NCBI GenBank assembly: GCA_050253185.1
Contig: JBFWJN010000045.1
Location: 1-17,062 of the forward strand
DNA length: 17,062 bases
Direction: 5' to 3'
Origin: Tichowtungia sp050253185
GTDB lineage: Bacteria; Verrucomicrobiota; Kiritimatiellia; Kiritimatiellales; Tichowtungiaceae
The notes beneath the pieces were generated by a model. That model did no database searches, was not told the origin of the DNA, and saw nothing but the letters and a program-made list of their open reading frames with translations. How positions within the stretch are numbered: the first letter of the stretch is position 1; every line of letters begins with the position of its first letter. The position numbers and the translations under genes are program-made. This document shows positions 1 to 7,215 of this stretch, piece after piece.

Positions 1-2
1 AA

Positions 3-212
3 TGGAATCCTCCGGTCAAACGCGGGAACCGCGAATTCAACGACCAGACCTTCTACGAATCACTCGCCTCGCAGTTTGAAGCCAAAGGCTCACTCTCCGA
101 TAAGCAGGTCGGCGCCCTGAAAAAAATCCTGGCCCGCTACACCGACCAGATTGAAAACTACGACGCCCTCCGCGAAGAGCACGGACTCCCCGAGCCGAAA
201 ATTAAAAAATAG
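3..212 (+). CDS. C-terminal end of an unrecognised protein (5' end outside window)
   Basis: An open frame enters from the left edge and ends at TAG (210-212), giving 69 residues. The visible part has a hydrophilic segment and then an amphipathic helix-like stretch, LSDKQVGALKKILARY, ending in a charged tail with EPKIKK. Similar 'LS-x-KQ-x-A-L-x-K' helices occur near the C-termini of several DNA-handling proteins, including some type IA topoisomerases, but this is only a loose resemblance and I do not assign a function. The reading frame is GC-rich and uses third-position C heavily, like the rest of the chromosome. The 241-bp gap to mod contains palindromic repeats and no clear U-tailed terminator. 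Confidence 0.6.
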   Translation, partial: WNPPVKRGNREFNDQTFYESLASQFEAKGSLSDKQVGALKKILARYTDQIENYDALREEHGLPEPKIKK

Positions 213-256
213 CGACGGCGTTGCGGCCCAGCGCTTCGCCGCGTGAAAAATCCCGT

Positions 257-273
257 TTTCCAACCCTTGGAAA
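257..273 (+). repeat. 17-bp dyad repeat, copy 1 (TTTCCA-ACCCT-TGGAAA)
   Basis: Both 6-bp arms match the family exactly; the 5-bp centre (ACCCT) differs from the common ATGTC. It lies in the gap upstream of mod, six bases before copy 2. Confidence 0.8.
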
Positions 274-278
274 AAAAG

Positions 279-295
279 TTTCCAAAGGCTGGAAC
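279..295 (+). repeat. 17-bp dyad repeat, copy 2 (TTTCCA-AAGGC-TGGAAC)
   Basis: Left arm exact, right arm with one mismatch in the last base; centre AAGGC. It is almost in tandem with copy 1. Confidence 0.65.
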
Positions 296-370
296 CGGAG
301 CTCTTCTGAGAGGCATTTGATTCTTTCAAAAGCAATGGCTGGAAGGCGTAGTCGGAATCCGGTAAAAACG

Positions 371-387
371 GTTCCAATGTCTGGAAA
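371..387 (+). repeat. 17-bp dyad repeat, copy 3 (GTTCCA-ATGTC-TGGAAA)
   Basis: One mismatch in the first base; the centre is the common ATGTC. Its right arm overlaps a second inverted repeat at 383-411. It ends 66 bp before the mod start codon. Confidence 0.75.
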
Positions 388-411
388 TCACTGCACGAGG
401 CAGCGATTTCC
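383..411. repeat. 12-bp inverted repeat (hairpin) upstream of mod
   Basis: GGAAATCACTGC (383-394) and GCAGCGATTTCC (400-411) are complementary except for one A/G position, with a 5-nt loop ACGAG. No T-run follows on the plus strand, so it is not a standard terminator for the upstream gene. It may be an operator or a mRNA leader structure for mod. The role is inferred only from position. Confidence 0.55.
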
Positions 412-453
412 GATGCAATTCTGCAACATGCTGTTTTTGGAAAAGAGAGGGTT

Positions 454-2070
454 ATGCCGACGCTGAACTGGATCGGGAAAGACGCTGTGATTCGACATCA
501 TAACGAGGTGCCGTTCCGGCTGCTGGAGCCGGATGAAACACTTTCCTGCGGCGAAGCCGACGGCAACCTGATTGTTCAAGGCGACAACCTGCACGCGCTC
601 AAGGCGCTGCTGCCGAAATATGCCGGGCGCGTCAAGTGTATCTACATCGATCCTCCCTACAACACCGGTAACGAGGGCTGGATCTATAACGACAAAGTCA
701 ACTCCCCCGAAATCAACAAGTGGCTCGGGCAGGTCGTCGGCAAAGAAGCCGAAGACCTCTCCCGCCACGACAAATGGCTCTGCATGATGTATCCGCGTCT
801 CGTCCTCCTGAAGCAGTTTCTCCGCGACGACGGCGCCATCTTCGTTTCCATCGACGACAACGAGGTCGCTTCGCTTAGGTACGTAATGGATGAAGTATTT
901 GGAGCAAGAAATTTCATTGCAGATGTAATATGGGAAAAAGCTGATAGCCCTAAAATGGATTCGCAGCTTTTCTCTACTCGCCATGACCACACAATTTGCC
1001 ACGCAAAAAATATCAATGTGCTTTCTGTCAATCGCTTGAAATACAGTGAAGAAAACATCCCCAAGCATTATGACAAAAAGAATAAGGATGGGCGCTTATA
1101 CTATCTGAAGCCTTTGCGGGCGATGGGAGGTCAAGGGGAAACCCGAGAGGCGCGACCGAAACTTTTTTATGCACTAACTGCACCAGATGGAACCGAGGTC
1201 TTTCCAAAATTGCCTAACGGGAATGGTGGAGCTTGGAGATGGAGTCCTAAAAAAGTCGCGCAAGAATCTGATAGAATTGAGTGGATTCAATCGAAGAAAG
1301 GATGGAGTCCATATTTTAGAATTTACGCAGATACATCTGATGGATTGCCGCCAGAAACAATTTTCTATAACTCTCAAACGGGGGGAAGTCGGCAGGCTCA
1401 AAAAGAGATCTCTGAAATTTTGCCTGAGGTTAAATTCGCTACCCCCAAACCGACGCGACTGATTCAGCGGATACTTCAGATCGCATCGGATAAGAACTCG
1501 ATCATCCTCGATTCGTTTGCGGGTTCCGGGACGACGGGTCACGCGGTTTTGAAGCAGAATGCGGAGGACGGCGGGAACCGGAAATTTATTCTGGTGGAGA
1601 TGGATGAGAAGATTGCTTCGGAGATTACGGCGGAGCGGGTGCGGCGCGTGGCGGGCGGCTATACGGATGCGAAGGGCAAAGACGTTCCGGGCCTTGGAAG
1701 CGGCTTCCAGTTCTGCCGCCTGAGCGCCGAGCCGCTGTTCAGTGAGTTCGGCGATATCCGCGACGATGTGACGTTTGCGCAGCTGGCGGATTTTGTGTGG
1801 TTTGCGGAAACGGGTGTCGGCTATGCCGGCGCATCCGATTCTCCAATGCTTGGAATTCACGAAGGCCGGGCGGTGTATCTGCTGTTTAACGGAATCCTCG
1901 GCGACCGCAAGCCGCAGGGCGGCAATATCCTGACGCGCGCGGTTCTCGATTCGCTCGAAAAACACGCCGGCCCGAAGGTGATTTATGCCGCCGCGACGCG
2001 ACTCGGTTCCGCCGCGCTGGCCCGCGAGCAGATTGTTTTCAAACAGACCCCGTATGCGATTGAGGTTTAG
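454..2070 (+). CDS. mod: Type III restriction-modification system DNA methyltransferase (Mod), beta-class
   Basis: 538 aa. The product would transfer a methyl group from S-adenosylmethionine to a base (normally N6-adenine in this family) and would supply target recognition for the Res nuclease encoded downstream. The catalytic motif IV DPPYNTG lies at residues 66-72 and the SAM-binding motif I FAGSGTTG at 355-362; this IV-before-I order is that of beta-class enzymes and Type III Mod subunits. The start ATG follows a purine-rich GAGAGGG stretch. Residues about 143-336, between the two motifs, are the expected target-recognition region. This block is strikingly AT-rich: 22 of 60 bases are G/C in 901-960 and 23 of 60 in 1321-1380, against 37 of 60 in 541-600 and 41 of 60 in 1621-1680. 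This suggests a swapped specificity cassette. The frame is intact. Family assignment is secure; the recognition sequence cannot be read from this. Confidence 0.93.
   Translation: MPTLNWIGKDAVIRHHNEVPFRLLEPDETLSCGEADGNLIVQGDNLHALKALLPKYAGRVKCIYIDPPYNTGNEGWIYNDKVNSPEINKWLGQVVGKEAEDLSRHDKWLCMMYPRLVLLKQFLRDDGAIFVSIDDNEVASLRYVMDEVFGARNFIADVIWEKADSPKMDSQLFSTRHDHTICHAKNINVLSVNRLKYSEENIPKHYDKKNKDGRLYYLKPLRAMGGQGETREARPKLFYALTAPDGTEVFPKLPNGNGGAWRWSPKKVAQESDRIEWIQSKKGWSPYFRIYADTSDGLPPETIFYNSQTGGSRQAQKEISEILPEVKFATPKPTRLIQRILQIASDKNSIILDSFAGSGTTGHAVLKQNAEDGGNRKFILVEMDEKIASEITAERVRRVAGGYTDAKGKDVPGLGSGFQFCRLSAEPLFSEFGDIRDDVTFAQLADFVWFAETGVGYAGASDSPMLGIHEGRAVYLLFNGILGDRKPQGGNILTRAVLDSLEKHAGPKVIYAAATRLGSAALAREQIVFKQTPYAIEV
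1840..1856 (+). repeat. Degenerate 17-bp dyad repeat inside mod (TCTCCA-ATGCT-TGGAAT)
   Basis: It keeps the 6-5-6 geometry with one mismatch in each arm, and falls in the C-terminal part of mod (residues S-P-M-L-G-I). It may be a decayed member of the dyad family or chance. Confidence 0.3.
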
Positions 2071-2114
2071 GATGGAACCGCGAAAAAACGCACATGACCG
2101 CGAATTGAAAGTGG

Positions 2115-2133
2115 GACAGGCTTCCAGTCTGTC
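2115..2133. repeat. REP-like hairpin between mod and rhuM (left)
   Basis: GACAG (2115-2119) pairs with CTGTC (2129-2133) around GCTTCCAGT. Together with the hairpin at 2160-2178 it fills most of the 126-bp mod-rhuM gap. From memory, sequences of the form 'gacaggcttccagcctgtc' recur between genes in PVC-type genomes; that is recollection, not a search. Confidence 0.5.
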
Positions 2134-2159
2134 TGTTGTCGTTCGGTAATGTATGTGTA

Positions 2160-2178
2160 GACGGGCAAGATGCCTGTC
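2160..2178. repeat. REP-like hairpin between mod and rhuM (right)
   Basis: GACGGGCA (2160-2167) pairs with TGCCTGTC (2171-2178), an 8-bp stem with one G-T pair and a 3-nt loop AGA. No T-run follows, so transcription of rhuM from upstream is not obviously blocked. It ends 18 bp before the rhuM start. Confidence 0.55.
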
Positions 2179-2196
2179 CTGCATTGAAGGGAGAGC

Positions 2197-3204
2197 ATGA
2201 ACGAACTGATAGTCTATCGCACGGAAGATGGCAGGGCCGAGGTTCAGCTGAAGGCCATGGACGGGTCTGCCTGGCTGAGTCAGGGCGAGATGGCGGAGCT
2301 GTTCGGAACCACCGTGCCGAATGTGAATATTCATATCCGTAATATTCTTAAAGAGAATGAGTTGCCGATGAATTCAGTTGTTAAGGAATCCTTAATAACT
2401 GCCGCGGACGGCAAGAAATACCGTACCAAACTCTACCGGCTCGAAATGATCCTGGCGGTCGGCTACCGGGTGCGGTCATCGCGCGGGACGGAGTTTCGCC
2501 AGTGGGCCACCCGGCATCTGGCCGAGTATCTCGTTAAAGGCTTCGTGATGAACGACGAGCGGCTCAAAAACCCCGGCGGCTGGGATTATTTTGATGAACT
2601 GCTTGCCCGGATCCGCGACATCCGGGCCTCGGAAAAACGGTTCTATCAGAAAGTCCGCGACCTTTTTGCTCTCAGTGCCGATTACCGTCCGGATGATCGC
2701 GTCGCGCAGCTCTTTTTTGCCGAAACGCAGAATAAACTGCTGTTTGCCGTCACCGGAAAAACCGCCGCTGAACTGGTGGTTTGCCGCGCCGATCCCCAGG
2801 CACCGAACATGGCGCTGACCAGCTGGAGCGGTTCCAGAGTTCGGAAACATGATGTGACGGTGGCCAAAAACTATCTGACGGCGGACGAGGTGGACACGCT
2901 CAACCGGCTGGTGGTTATCTTTCTGGAGCAGGCCGAGCTCCGGGTGAAGGAGCGTAAGCAGCTGACGCTCGACTACTGGCGCGGCAATGTGGATCGACTG
3001 CTGGAATTCAATGAGAAGTCTGTGCTCAGTCACTCCGGAAGCGTCTCGCATGATGATATGCAGCGCATTGCCTATGACCGGTACGACACATTCGACGAAA
3101 CCCGCCGGATTGCCGAGGCGAAGCAGGCCGATGTCGAAGAGATGGAGGAACTGGCGCGCATTGAGAAGCAGCTGGAGCAGGAACGGAAGAAGAAAAAAGC
3201 ATGA
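2197..3204 (+). CDS. rhuM: RhuM-family protein
   Basis: 335 aa, normal length for the family named after the Salmonella pathogenicity-island RhuM. The N-terminus has a helix-turn-helix-like stretch, WLSQGEMAELFGTTVPNV (residues 26-43). It is followed by the family's conserved core around YRLEMILAVGYRVRSSRGTEFRQW and then a charged, coiled-coil-like C-terminus (about 307-335) rich in E, K and R. The ATG has a good ribosome site, AAGGGAGAG, just upstream. The biochemical role of RhuM is not established; a DNA-binding or regulatory function is suggested only by the N-terminal segment. It sits between mod and res of a Type III R-M locus on the same strand, so it probably travels with the system and may be an accessory or a separate defence-type gene. 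Its stop overlaps the next ATG (ATGA). Confidence 0.88.
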   Translation: MNELIVYRTEDGRAEVQLKAMDGSAWLSQGEMAELFGTTVPNVNIHIRNILKENELPMNSVVKESLITAADGKKYRTKLYRLEMILAVGYRVRSSRGTEFRQWATRHLAEYLVKGFVMNDERLKNPGGWDYFDELLARIRDIRASEKRFYQKVRDLFALSADYRPDDRVAQLFFAETQNKLLFAVTGKTAAELVVCRADPQAPNMALTSWSGSRVRKHDVTVAKNYLTADEVDTLNRLVVIFLEQAELRVKERKQLTLDYWRGNVDRLLEFNEKSVLSHSGSVSHDDMQRIAYDRYDTFDETRRIAEAKQADVEEMEELARIEKQLEQERKKKKA

Positions 3205-3296
3205 CCACATTTTCGCAATATAACCCGCAGCTGACGCTGGAGGATCTGCGGTGGAGGGCGGACCCGAAGGTGATCTATTGTTTCAGACGAGGATAA
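3201..3296 (+). pseudogene. 31-codon ORF, probable 5' remnant of a gene cut at the AT-rich junction
   Basis: ATG at 3201 overlaps the rhuM stop (ATGA), the usual coupling of adjacent operon genes. The frame reads MTTFSQYNPQLTLEDLRWRADP and onward with GC-rich codon use, then base composition drops sharply near 3285 and the frame ends at TAA (3294-3296), which is also the first triplet of a TAAGACAAAAG repeat. The simplest reading is that a gene once followed rhuM and lost all but its start when the repeat-bearing segment arose here. It could instead be a real 31-aa peptide. I do not recognise the family. Confidence 0.45.
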
Positions 3297-3308
3297 GACA
3301 AAAGAGAG
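3294..3308 (+). repeat. TAAGACAAAAGRGAG direct repeat, copy 1
   Basis: TAAGACAAAAGAGAG. It contains the stop codon of the small frame 3201-3296. It differs at one base from copy 2. Confidence 0.6.
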
Positions 3309-3334
3309 ATCTTTAAGGCAAAAGACATATAAAA

Positions 3335-3363
3335 TTGTAACTTATTTGTATTGAGTATATTAC
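3335..3363 (+). promoter_or_regulatory. Possible promoter for res
   Basis: TTGTAA (3335-3340), 17-bp spacer, TATTAC (3358-3363) inside the AT-rich segment. The match is acceptable, but AT-rich DNA yields such matches easily. If real it would let res be expressed separately from mod. Confidence 0.3.
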
Positions 3364-3390
3364 GATTATGTTGTCTGGATGGAGCAGCGC

Positions 3391-3405
3391 TAAGACAAAA
3401 GGGAG
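3391..3405 (+). repeat. TAAGACAAAAGRGAG direct repeat, copy 2
   Basis: TAAGACAAAAGGGAG, 14 of 15 bases identical to copy 1, in the same orientation. Confidence 0.6.
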
Positions 3406-3411
3406 GCCTGC

Positions 3412-3426
3412 TAAGACAAGAGGTAT
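3412..3426 (+). repeat. TAAGACAA direct repeat, copy 3 (partial)
   Basis: TAAGACAAGAGGTAT shares TAAGACAA and then R-AG with copies 1 and 2 and diverges at its 3' end. It begins 21 bp after the start of copy 2. Confidence 0.45.
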
Positions 3427-3537
3427 TAAAGGTTGCAAGAAATTGATGATTAATACTTTAAGCGATTGGTTGGGAAGTCGGGGTTCTTTAAGGATAAACA
3501 GGCCTATTTTAAGGAAAAAGCGGAAGAAATAAGGATT

Positions 3538-6228
3538 ATGACCCTATTTACGCCGAAAAAGTATCAGGAAAGTGCGCTGGCCAGCGTGGAGGCTTATTTC
3601 CGTGAATGCCAGCGGATGGGCAGTGCGGACTACGCCTTTCAGGAAACCACAAAAGAGCTGTGGAGCCGGAAGTCGGATTTTGCTCCGCTGCCCGGGTTCC
3701 CGGAGGAAATGCCCTATTTCTGCCTGCGGGTTCCGACCGGCGGCGGGAAAACCTATCTGGCGGCGAAAAGCGTTGCGCTGGTGAACAACCATCTTCTGCA
3801 CAGCGATTTCAGTGTGATTCTCTGGCTGGTTCCGTCCAAGGCGATTCGCGAGCAGACGCTGGCAGGGCTTCGGCAGGTTGGCCATCCCTATCATGCGGCT
3901 CTGCGCGAAGCCGGGCCGGTGTCGGTGATCAGCTTGGACGAGGCGAAATCGCTGACCCGTTCCATGCTGGAAACGAGCACGGTGGTGATTGTTGCCACAC
4001 GGCAGGCCTTTCAGGTGGAGGACGAAGAAAACCGCAAGGTTTACGAGAGCAGCGGTGCATTGATGAGCCTTTTTGACGGTCTGACCGGCGGACAGCGGGC
4101 CGATTTGCTGAAGGACTCCGACGGAACGGTTCCTTATTCCCTGGCCAATGCGCTGCGCCTGCGCCGTCCGTTCGTGATTGTGGACGAGGCGCACAACAGC
4201 CGCACCGAACTGGGGTTTGATACGCTGGCGAAATTTAAACCGTCCGGCATCATGGAGCTGACGGCGACGCCCGATACCGTGAAGACGCCGAGCAATGTGC
4301 TGCATTCCGTTTCAGCGGTGGAACTGAAGCGGGAGGAGATGATCAAGCTGCCGATTCAGCTCGAAACGGAGCCGGATGAGCAGCAATGCCTTGCTCTGGC
4401 CATCGACCAGCGTGAACAGCTCCATCTGCTGGCGGTTCGCGAGCAGGCCGCCGGTGCGCCGTACCTGCGTCCGCTGGTGCTGATTCAGGCGGAGCCGAAA
4501 TCGTCGACCAAAGAAACCCGTCACGCCGAATGGGTAAAGCGCGAACTGTTGGAAAATCACAACGCTCTGGAAGAGGAGGTTGTGATCGCCACTGGCAGCG
4601 AGCGCGGACTGGATACGCTGAATGAGGAGTTTGAAGCCGGGATTTTTTCCGAAAAATGCCCGGTGAAATATGTGATTACACAAAAGGCGCTGGCAGAGGG
4701 CTGGGACTGTGCCTTTGCCTATATTCTCGTGAGCATGGCCGGCGTCAGAAGCGCCACAGCGGTCGAACAGCTCCTGGGGCGCATCCTCCGCCAGCCCCAG
4801 GCCCAGCGGCGTGAAAGTGAAGCGCTGAACCGTTCGTATGCATATGTGGTTTCCCGCGATTTCGGCGAAACCGCTGCAGCGTTGCGCGACTGCCTGGTGC
4901 AGACCTCCGGCTTCAACCGGCAGGAGGCCGCCGAATTTGTTTCCGCCAAAAAACCGGAACAGGAAAAGCTCGACTTCCGGCGCGGCGACGGACGCATTCA
5001 GATTACGCCGGTTGAAGTGAAGCTGCCGGAAGAACTGGATGTTTCCGGTATCTCCAGGGAAACCCGGCAGAAGCTGACATGGAGTAAAAAGACCCGCACA
5101 TTGACCATTACGGCTCCCATCAGCCCGGCAGAAACAGAAGAAGTGCGTTCCGCTGCACTGCTGGAGGATTCCCGTGAAGCGATTGCCCGGGCCGGCCTGG
5201 CCAGCCGTACCGAAGCAGTGAAGATTTTTCATACGCCCTCTGAACGGGGCAAAGCGTTTCTTGTGCCTCAGATGGAAGTGGTCGTTGATGGAGAGCTGCG
5301 GCTGTTTGATGAGCCGGAGGCGATTGATTATCCATGGGACCTGCCGCTCTACGAATCAGGCGTCACAGAACCACAGCTTCAGGCCCTGCATCTGGCCATG
5401 ACGCCCTCAGAGGCCGGCCTGATTGATATGGATGAGGAGCGCGGGAAAATCCGGACAAGCTTTACGCAGGAACTGAGCCATGATTTGGGACTTTCCTATC
5501 AGCCGGAGCATTGGGATGAAGCACGGCTGGCCGCATGGTTCTGCCGGCAGCTTCATGATACGTATATCACGCATGTCAGCAAACAGGCGTTTGTCGCCGG
5601 ATGGCTGGGCAGCCTGCTGCAGCGGGATGAAATGGATCTTGCAAAAGTAAACCGTCAGAAATTTCTGCTTCGAAACCTACTCGAAGACCGAATTGCCGAG
5701 CTGCGCAGAGATGCCGTGAAAACCGCCTGTGAAACGTTCCTTTTCGGAGAAGGCCGTGAACTGCGGGTGAGAGTCGGTTCGGAATATCAGTTTGAGTTTC
5801 ATCCCGATGCCTATGCGCCCGGACGGGACGACGACGGAGAATACGGCGACTACGTATTTCAAAAGCATTATTATCCGCGCCTCGGAGCCTTTGACTCCGC
5901 GGAGGAATACCAGTGCGCCTGCTGGCTGGACCGTCAACCGGAAATCGAGTTCTGGGTCCGCAACCTGGTCGGAAAAAATGGCGCCTCGTTTTTCTTGCAG
6001 ACGGCAGCGAAAAAATTCTATCCGGACTTCATCTGCCGGCTGACCGACGGACGAATCCTTGTTGTGGAATATAAGGGCGCCGATCGCTGGGGCAACGCAG
6101 TGCCGGATCGCCTGGTTGGAGAATTATGGGCCGAAATGAGCAACGGGGCCTGTGAATTCGTTATGGTCACAGACCGGCAGTGGGCCTGTATTCATGAAAA
6201 AATCAGCGGGCAGCCCGGCGGGAAATAA
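3538..6228 (+). CDS. res: Type III restriction enzyme, helicase-nuclease subunit (Res)
   Basis: 896 aa. With Mod it would form the ATP-dependent complex that cleaves unmodified DNA. Superfamily 2 helicase motifs appear in order: Walker A PTGGGKT (66-72), DEAH (216-219), LTATP (241-245), an ALAEGWDC motif, and QLLGRILRQP as motif VI. A PD-(D/E)xK-type nuclease core is at the C-terminus: P829-D830 in FYPDF, then E844-Y-K846 in VVEYKG. All key residues are present, so the enzyme looks active. I chose ATG 3538, preceded by AATAAGGAT, over an upstream TTG at 3466 because the 24 extra residues come from AT-rich DNA unlike the gene body. The stop TAA is followed immediately by the ATG of the recombinase gene, so the two are probably co-transcribed. 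Confidence 0.93.
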   Translation: MTLFTPKKYQESALASVEAYFRECQRMGSADYAFQETTKELWSRKSDFAPLPGFPEEMPYFCLRVPTGGGKTYLAAKSVALVNNHLLHSDFSVILWLVPSKAIREQTLAGLRQVGHPYHAALREAGPVSVISLDEAKSLTRSMLETSTVVIVATRQAFQVEDEENRKVYESSGALMSLFDGLTGGQRADLLKDSDGTVPYSLANALRLRRPFVIVDEAHNSRTELGFDTLAKFKPSGIMELTATPDTVKTPSNVLHSVSAVELKREEMIKLPIQLETEPDEQQCLALAIDQREQLHLLAVREQAAGAPYLRPLVLIQAEPKSSTKETRHAEWVKRELLENHNALEEEVVIATGSERGLDTLNEEFEAGIFSEKCPVKYVITQKALAEGWDCAFAYILVSMAGVRSATAVEQLLGRILRQPQAQRRESEALNRSYAYVVSRDFGETAAALRDCLVQTSGFNRQEAAEFVSAKKPEQEKLDFRRGDGRIQITPVEVKLPEELDVSGISRETRQKLTWSKKTRTLTITAPISPAETEEVRSAALLEDSREAIARAGLASRTEAVKIFHTPSERGKAFLVPQMEVVVDGELRLFDEPEAIDYPWDLPLYESGVTEPQLQALHLAMTPSEAGLIDMDEERGKIRTSFTQELSHDLGLSYQPEHWDEARLAAWFCRQLHDTYITHVSKQAFVAGWLGSLLQRDEMDLAKVNRQKFLLRNLLEDRIAELRRDAVKTACETFLFGEGRELRVRVGSEYQFEFHPDAYAPGRDDDGEYGDYVFQKHYYPRLGAFDSAEEYQCACWLDRQPEIEFWVRNLVGKNGASFFLQTAAKKFYPDFICRLTDGRILVVEYKGADRWGNAVPDRLVGELWAEMSNGACEFVMVTDRQWACIHEKISGQPGGK

Positions 6229-7170
6229 ATGGATCCCTGTATTGAACATTTTGTGCGCTATCTGCAGGGGGAGAAGAATGCGTCGGAACATACCGTCAGC
6301 AACTATCTCATCGATCTGCGCCAGTTCATTGAACTGACATGGGGCGACGAGGCAACGCCGCCGTACCGCTGGAAAGAGGCCGACCGGTTTGCGGCGCGCA
6401 AATTTCTCGTCTCGTTCCAGAAGCTGGAGATGGCGCCCGCAACGACCGGTCGCAAGCTGTCGGCGCTGCGCTCGTTCTATAAATTCCTCGTTCGCGAAGA
6501 ATACGTGCCGCTCAATCCGTTCACCGGACTGCACCTGCCGAAAAAAGGCAGTTATCTTCCATCGGTTCTTTCGATGTCCGAAGTCGACCAGCTGCTGGCC
6601 GCGCCGCGCGCCATGGCGGAAGCGGAAAAACCGGACAGCCTGTTCCAGGAATATGTCCCGGTGCGCGACACGGCCATTCTCGAAGTGCTCTACAGTACCG
6701 GCATGCGTATCGGCGAACTGGTGTCGATGACGGAAAACCGGATCGACATTCTCTCCGGCATCATCAGCGTGCTCGGTAAAGGGAAAAAAGAGCGGCTCTG
6801 TCCGCTCGGCCGGCCCGCGGAGCGGGCGCTGCAGAACGCGCTGTCGTGGCGGACCGATGTCTGGATATCGCTCGGCGTGAAGGGCGATCCGAAAAACGTG
6901 ATTTTCCTGAACAGGCACGGCGGGCCGCTGACGGCCCGCTCCATCGAGCGGATGCTCAAGAAATATGTGGGCTACTGCGGACTCAAGCCGACCATTTCGC
7001 CGCACGCCCTGCGCCACAGCTTTGCGACGCACCTGCTCGACAACGGTGCCGACCTGCGCAGCGTGCAGGAACTGCTCGGCCACGCCAGCCTGTCCACAAC
7101 GCAGATCTACACGCATGTTTCCATCGAAAAGCTCAAACGCGTCTACGAGGAGGCGCACCCGCGCGCGTGA
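6229..7170 (+). CDS. xerC: Tyrosine site-specific recombinase, XerC/XerD type
   Basis: 313 aa, typical Xer length. The N-terminal SAM-like core-binding domain covers about residues 1-90 and the catalytic domain follows. The catalytic set is complete: R160 (TGMRIGEL), K184 (GKGKKER), H259 and R262 (PHALRH), H285 (LLGHAS) and nucleophile Y294 (QIYTHV). Spacing between these residues matches E. coli XerD (R148, K172, H244, R247, H270, Y279). A role in resolving chromosome dimers at dif with FtsK is likely from family knowledge, but no partner gene or dif site is visible here. It starts one base after the res stop and has no ribosome site of its own beyond the end of res, so translation may be coupled. 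XerC versus XerD cannot be decided from this window. Confidence 0.9.
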   Translation: MDPCIEHFVRYLQGEKNASEHTVSNYLIDLRQFIELTWGDEATPPYRWKEADRFAARKFLVSFQKLEMAPATTGRKLSALRSFYKFLVREEYVPLNPFTGLHLPKKGSYLPSVLSMSEVDQLLAAPRAMAEAEKPDSLFQEYVPVRDTAILEVLYSTGMRIGELVSMTENRIDILSGIISVLGKGKKERLCPLGRPAERALQNALSWRTDVWISLGVKGDPKNVIFLNRHGGPLTARSIERMLKKYVGYCGLKPTISPHALRHSFATHLLDNGADLRSVQELLGHASLSTTQIYTHVSIEKLKRVYEEAHPRA

Positions 7171-7191
7171 AACTTGAAACTTGAAACTTGA
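7168..7191 (+). repeat. Heptamer tandem TGAAACT x3 plus partial
   Basis: Three exact TGAAACT units (7168-7188) followed by TGA. The first TGA is the stop codon of the recombinase gene. It occupies the short gap before waaA. Confidence 0.8.
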
Positions 7192-7215
7192 GGCCCGAAT
7201 CGGGATGCTCCGCCG

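Larger units (their letters stand above)
3285..3537. other. AT-rich non-coding segment between rhuM and res
   Basis: Composition changes abruptly: only 14 of 60 bases are G/C in 3301-3360, while both flanking genes are GC-rich. It holds three TAAGACAA-type repeats, one possible promoter, and several TTTAAGGA/TTTTAAGGA-like words in its right part. A frame runs in from a TTG at 3466 and joins res, but its residues are not like Res N-termini and the res start at 3538 is much better. I see no complete gene here. Confidence 0.65.

Noticed and set aside
388..1068. Long minus-strand open frame opposite mod, and similar long frames opposite res, gapA and pgk
   Set aside because: These mirror codon structure of well-supported genes on the plus strand; they show no family motifs or ribosome sites.
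2831..2847. GTTCCA-GAGTT-CGGAAA in rhuM as a further dyad copy
   Set aside because: Two arm mismatches and no match in the centre; not separable from chance. The same holds for GTTCCA-GAAGC-TGGAGA at 6414-6430.
3466..3537. Upstream in-frame TTG start that would lengthen Res by 24 residues
   Set aside because: The added codons come from the AT-rich segment and do not look like Res N-termini; ATG 3538 has AAGGA at good spacing and begins the expected family sequence.
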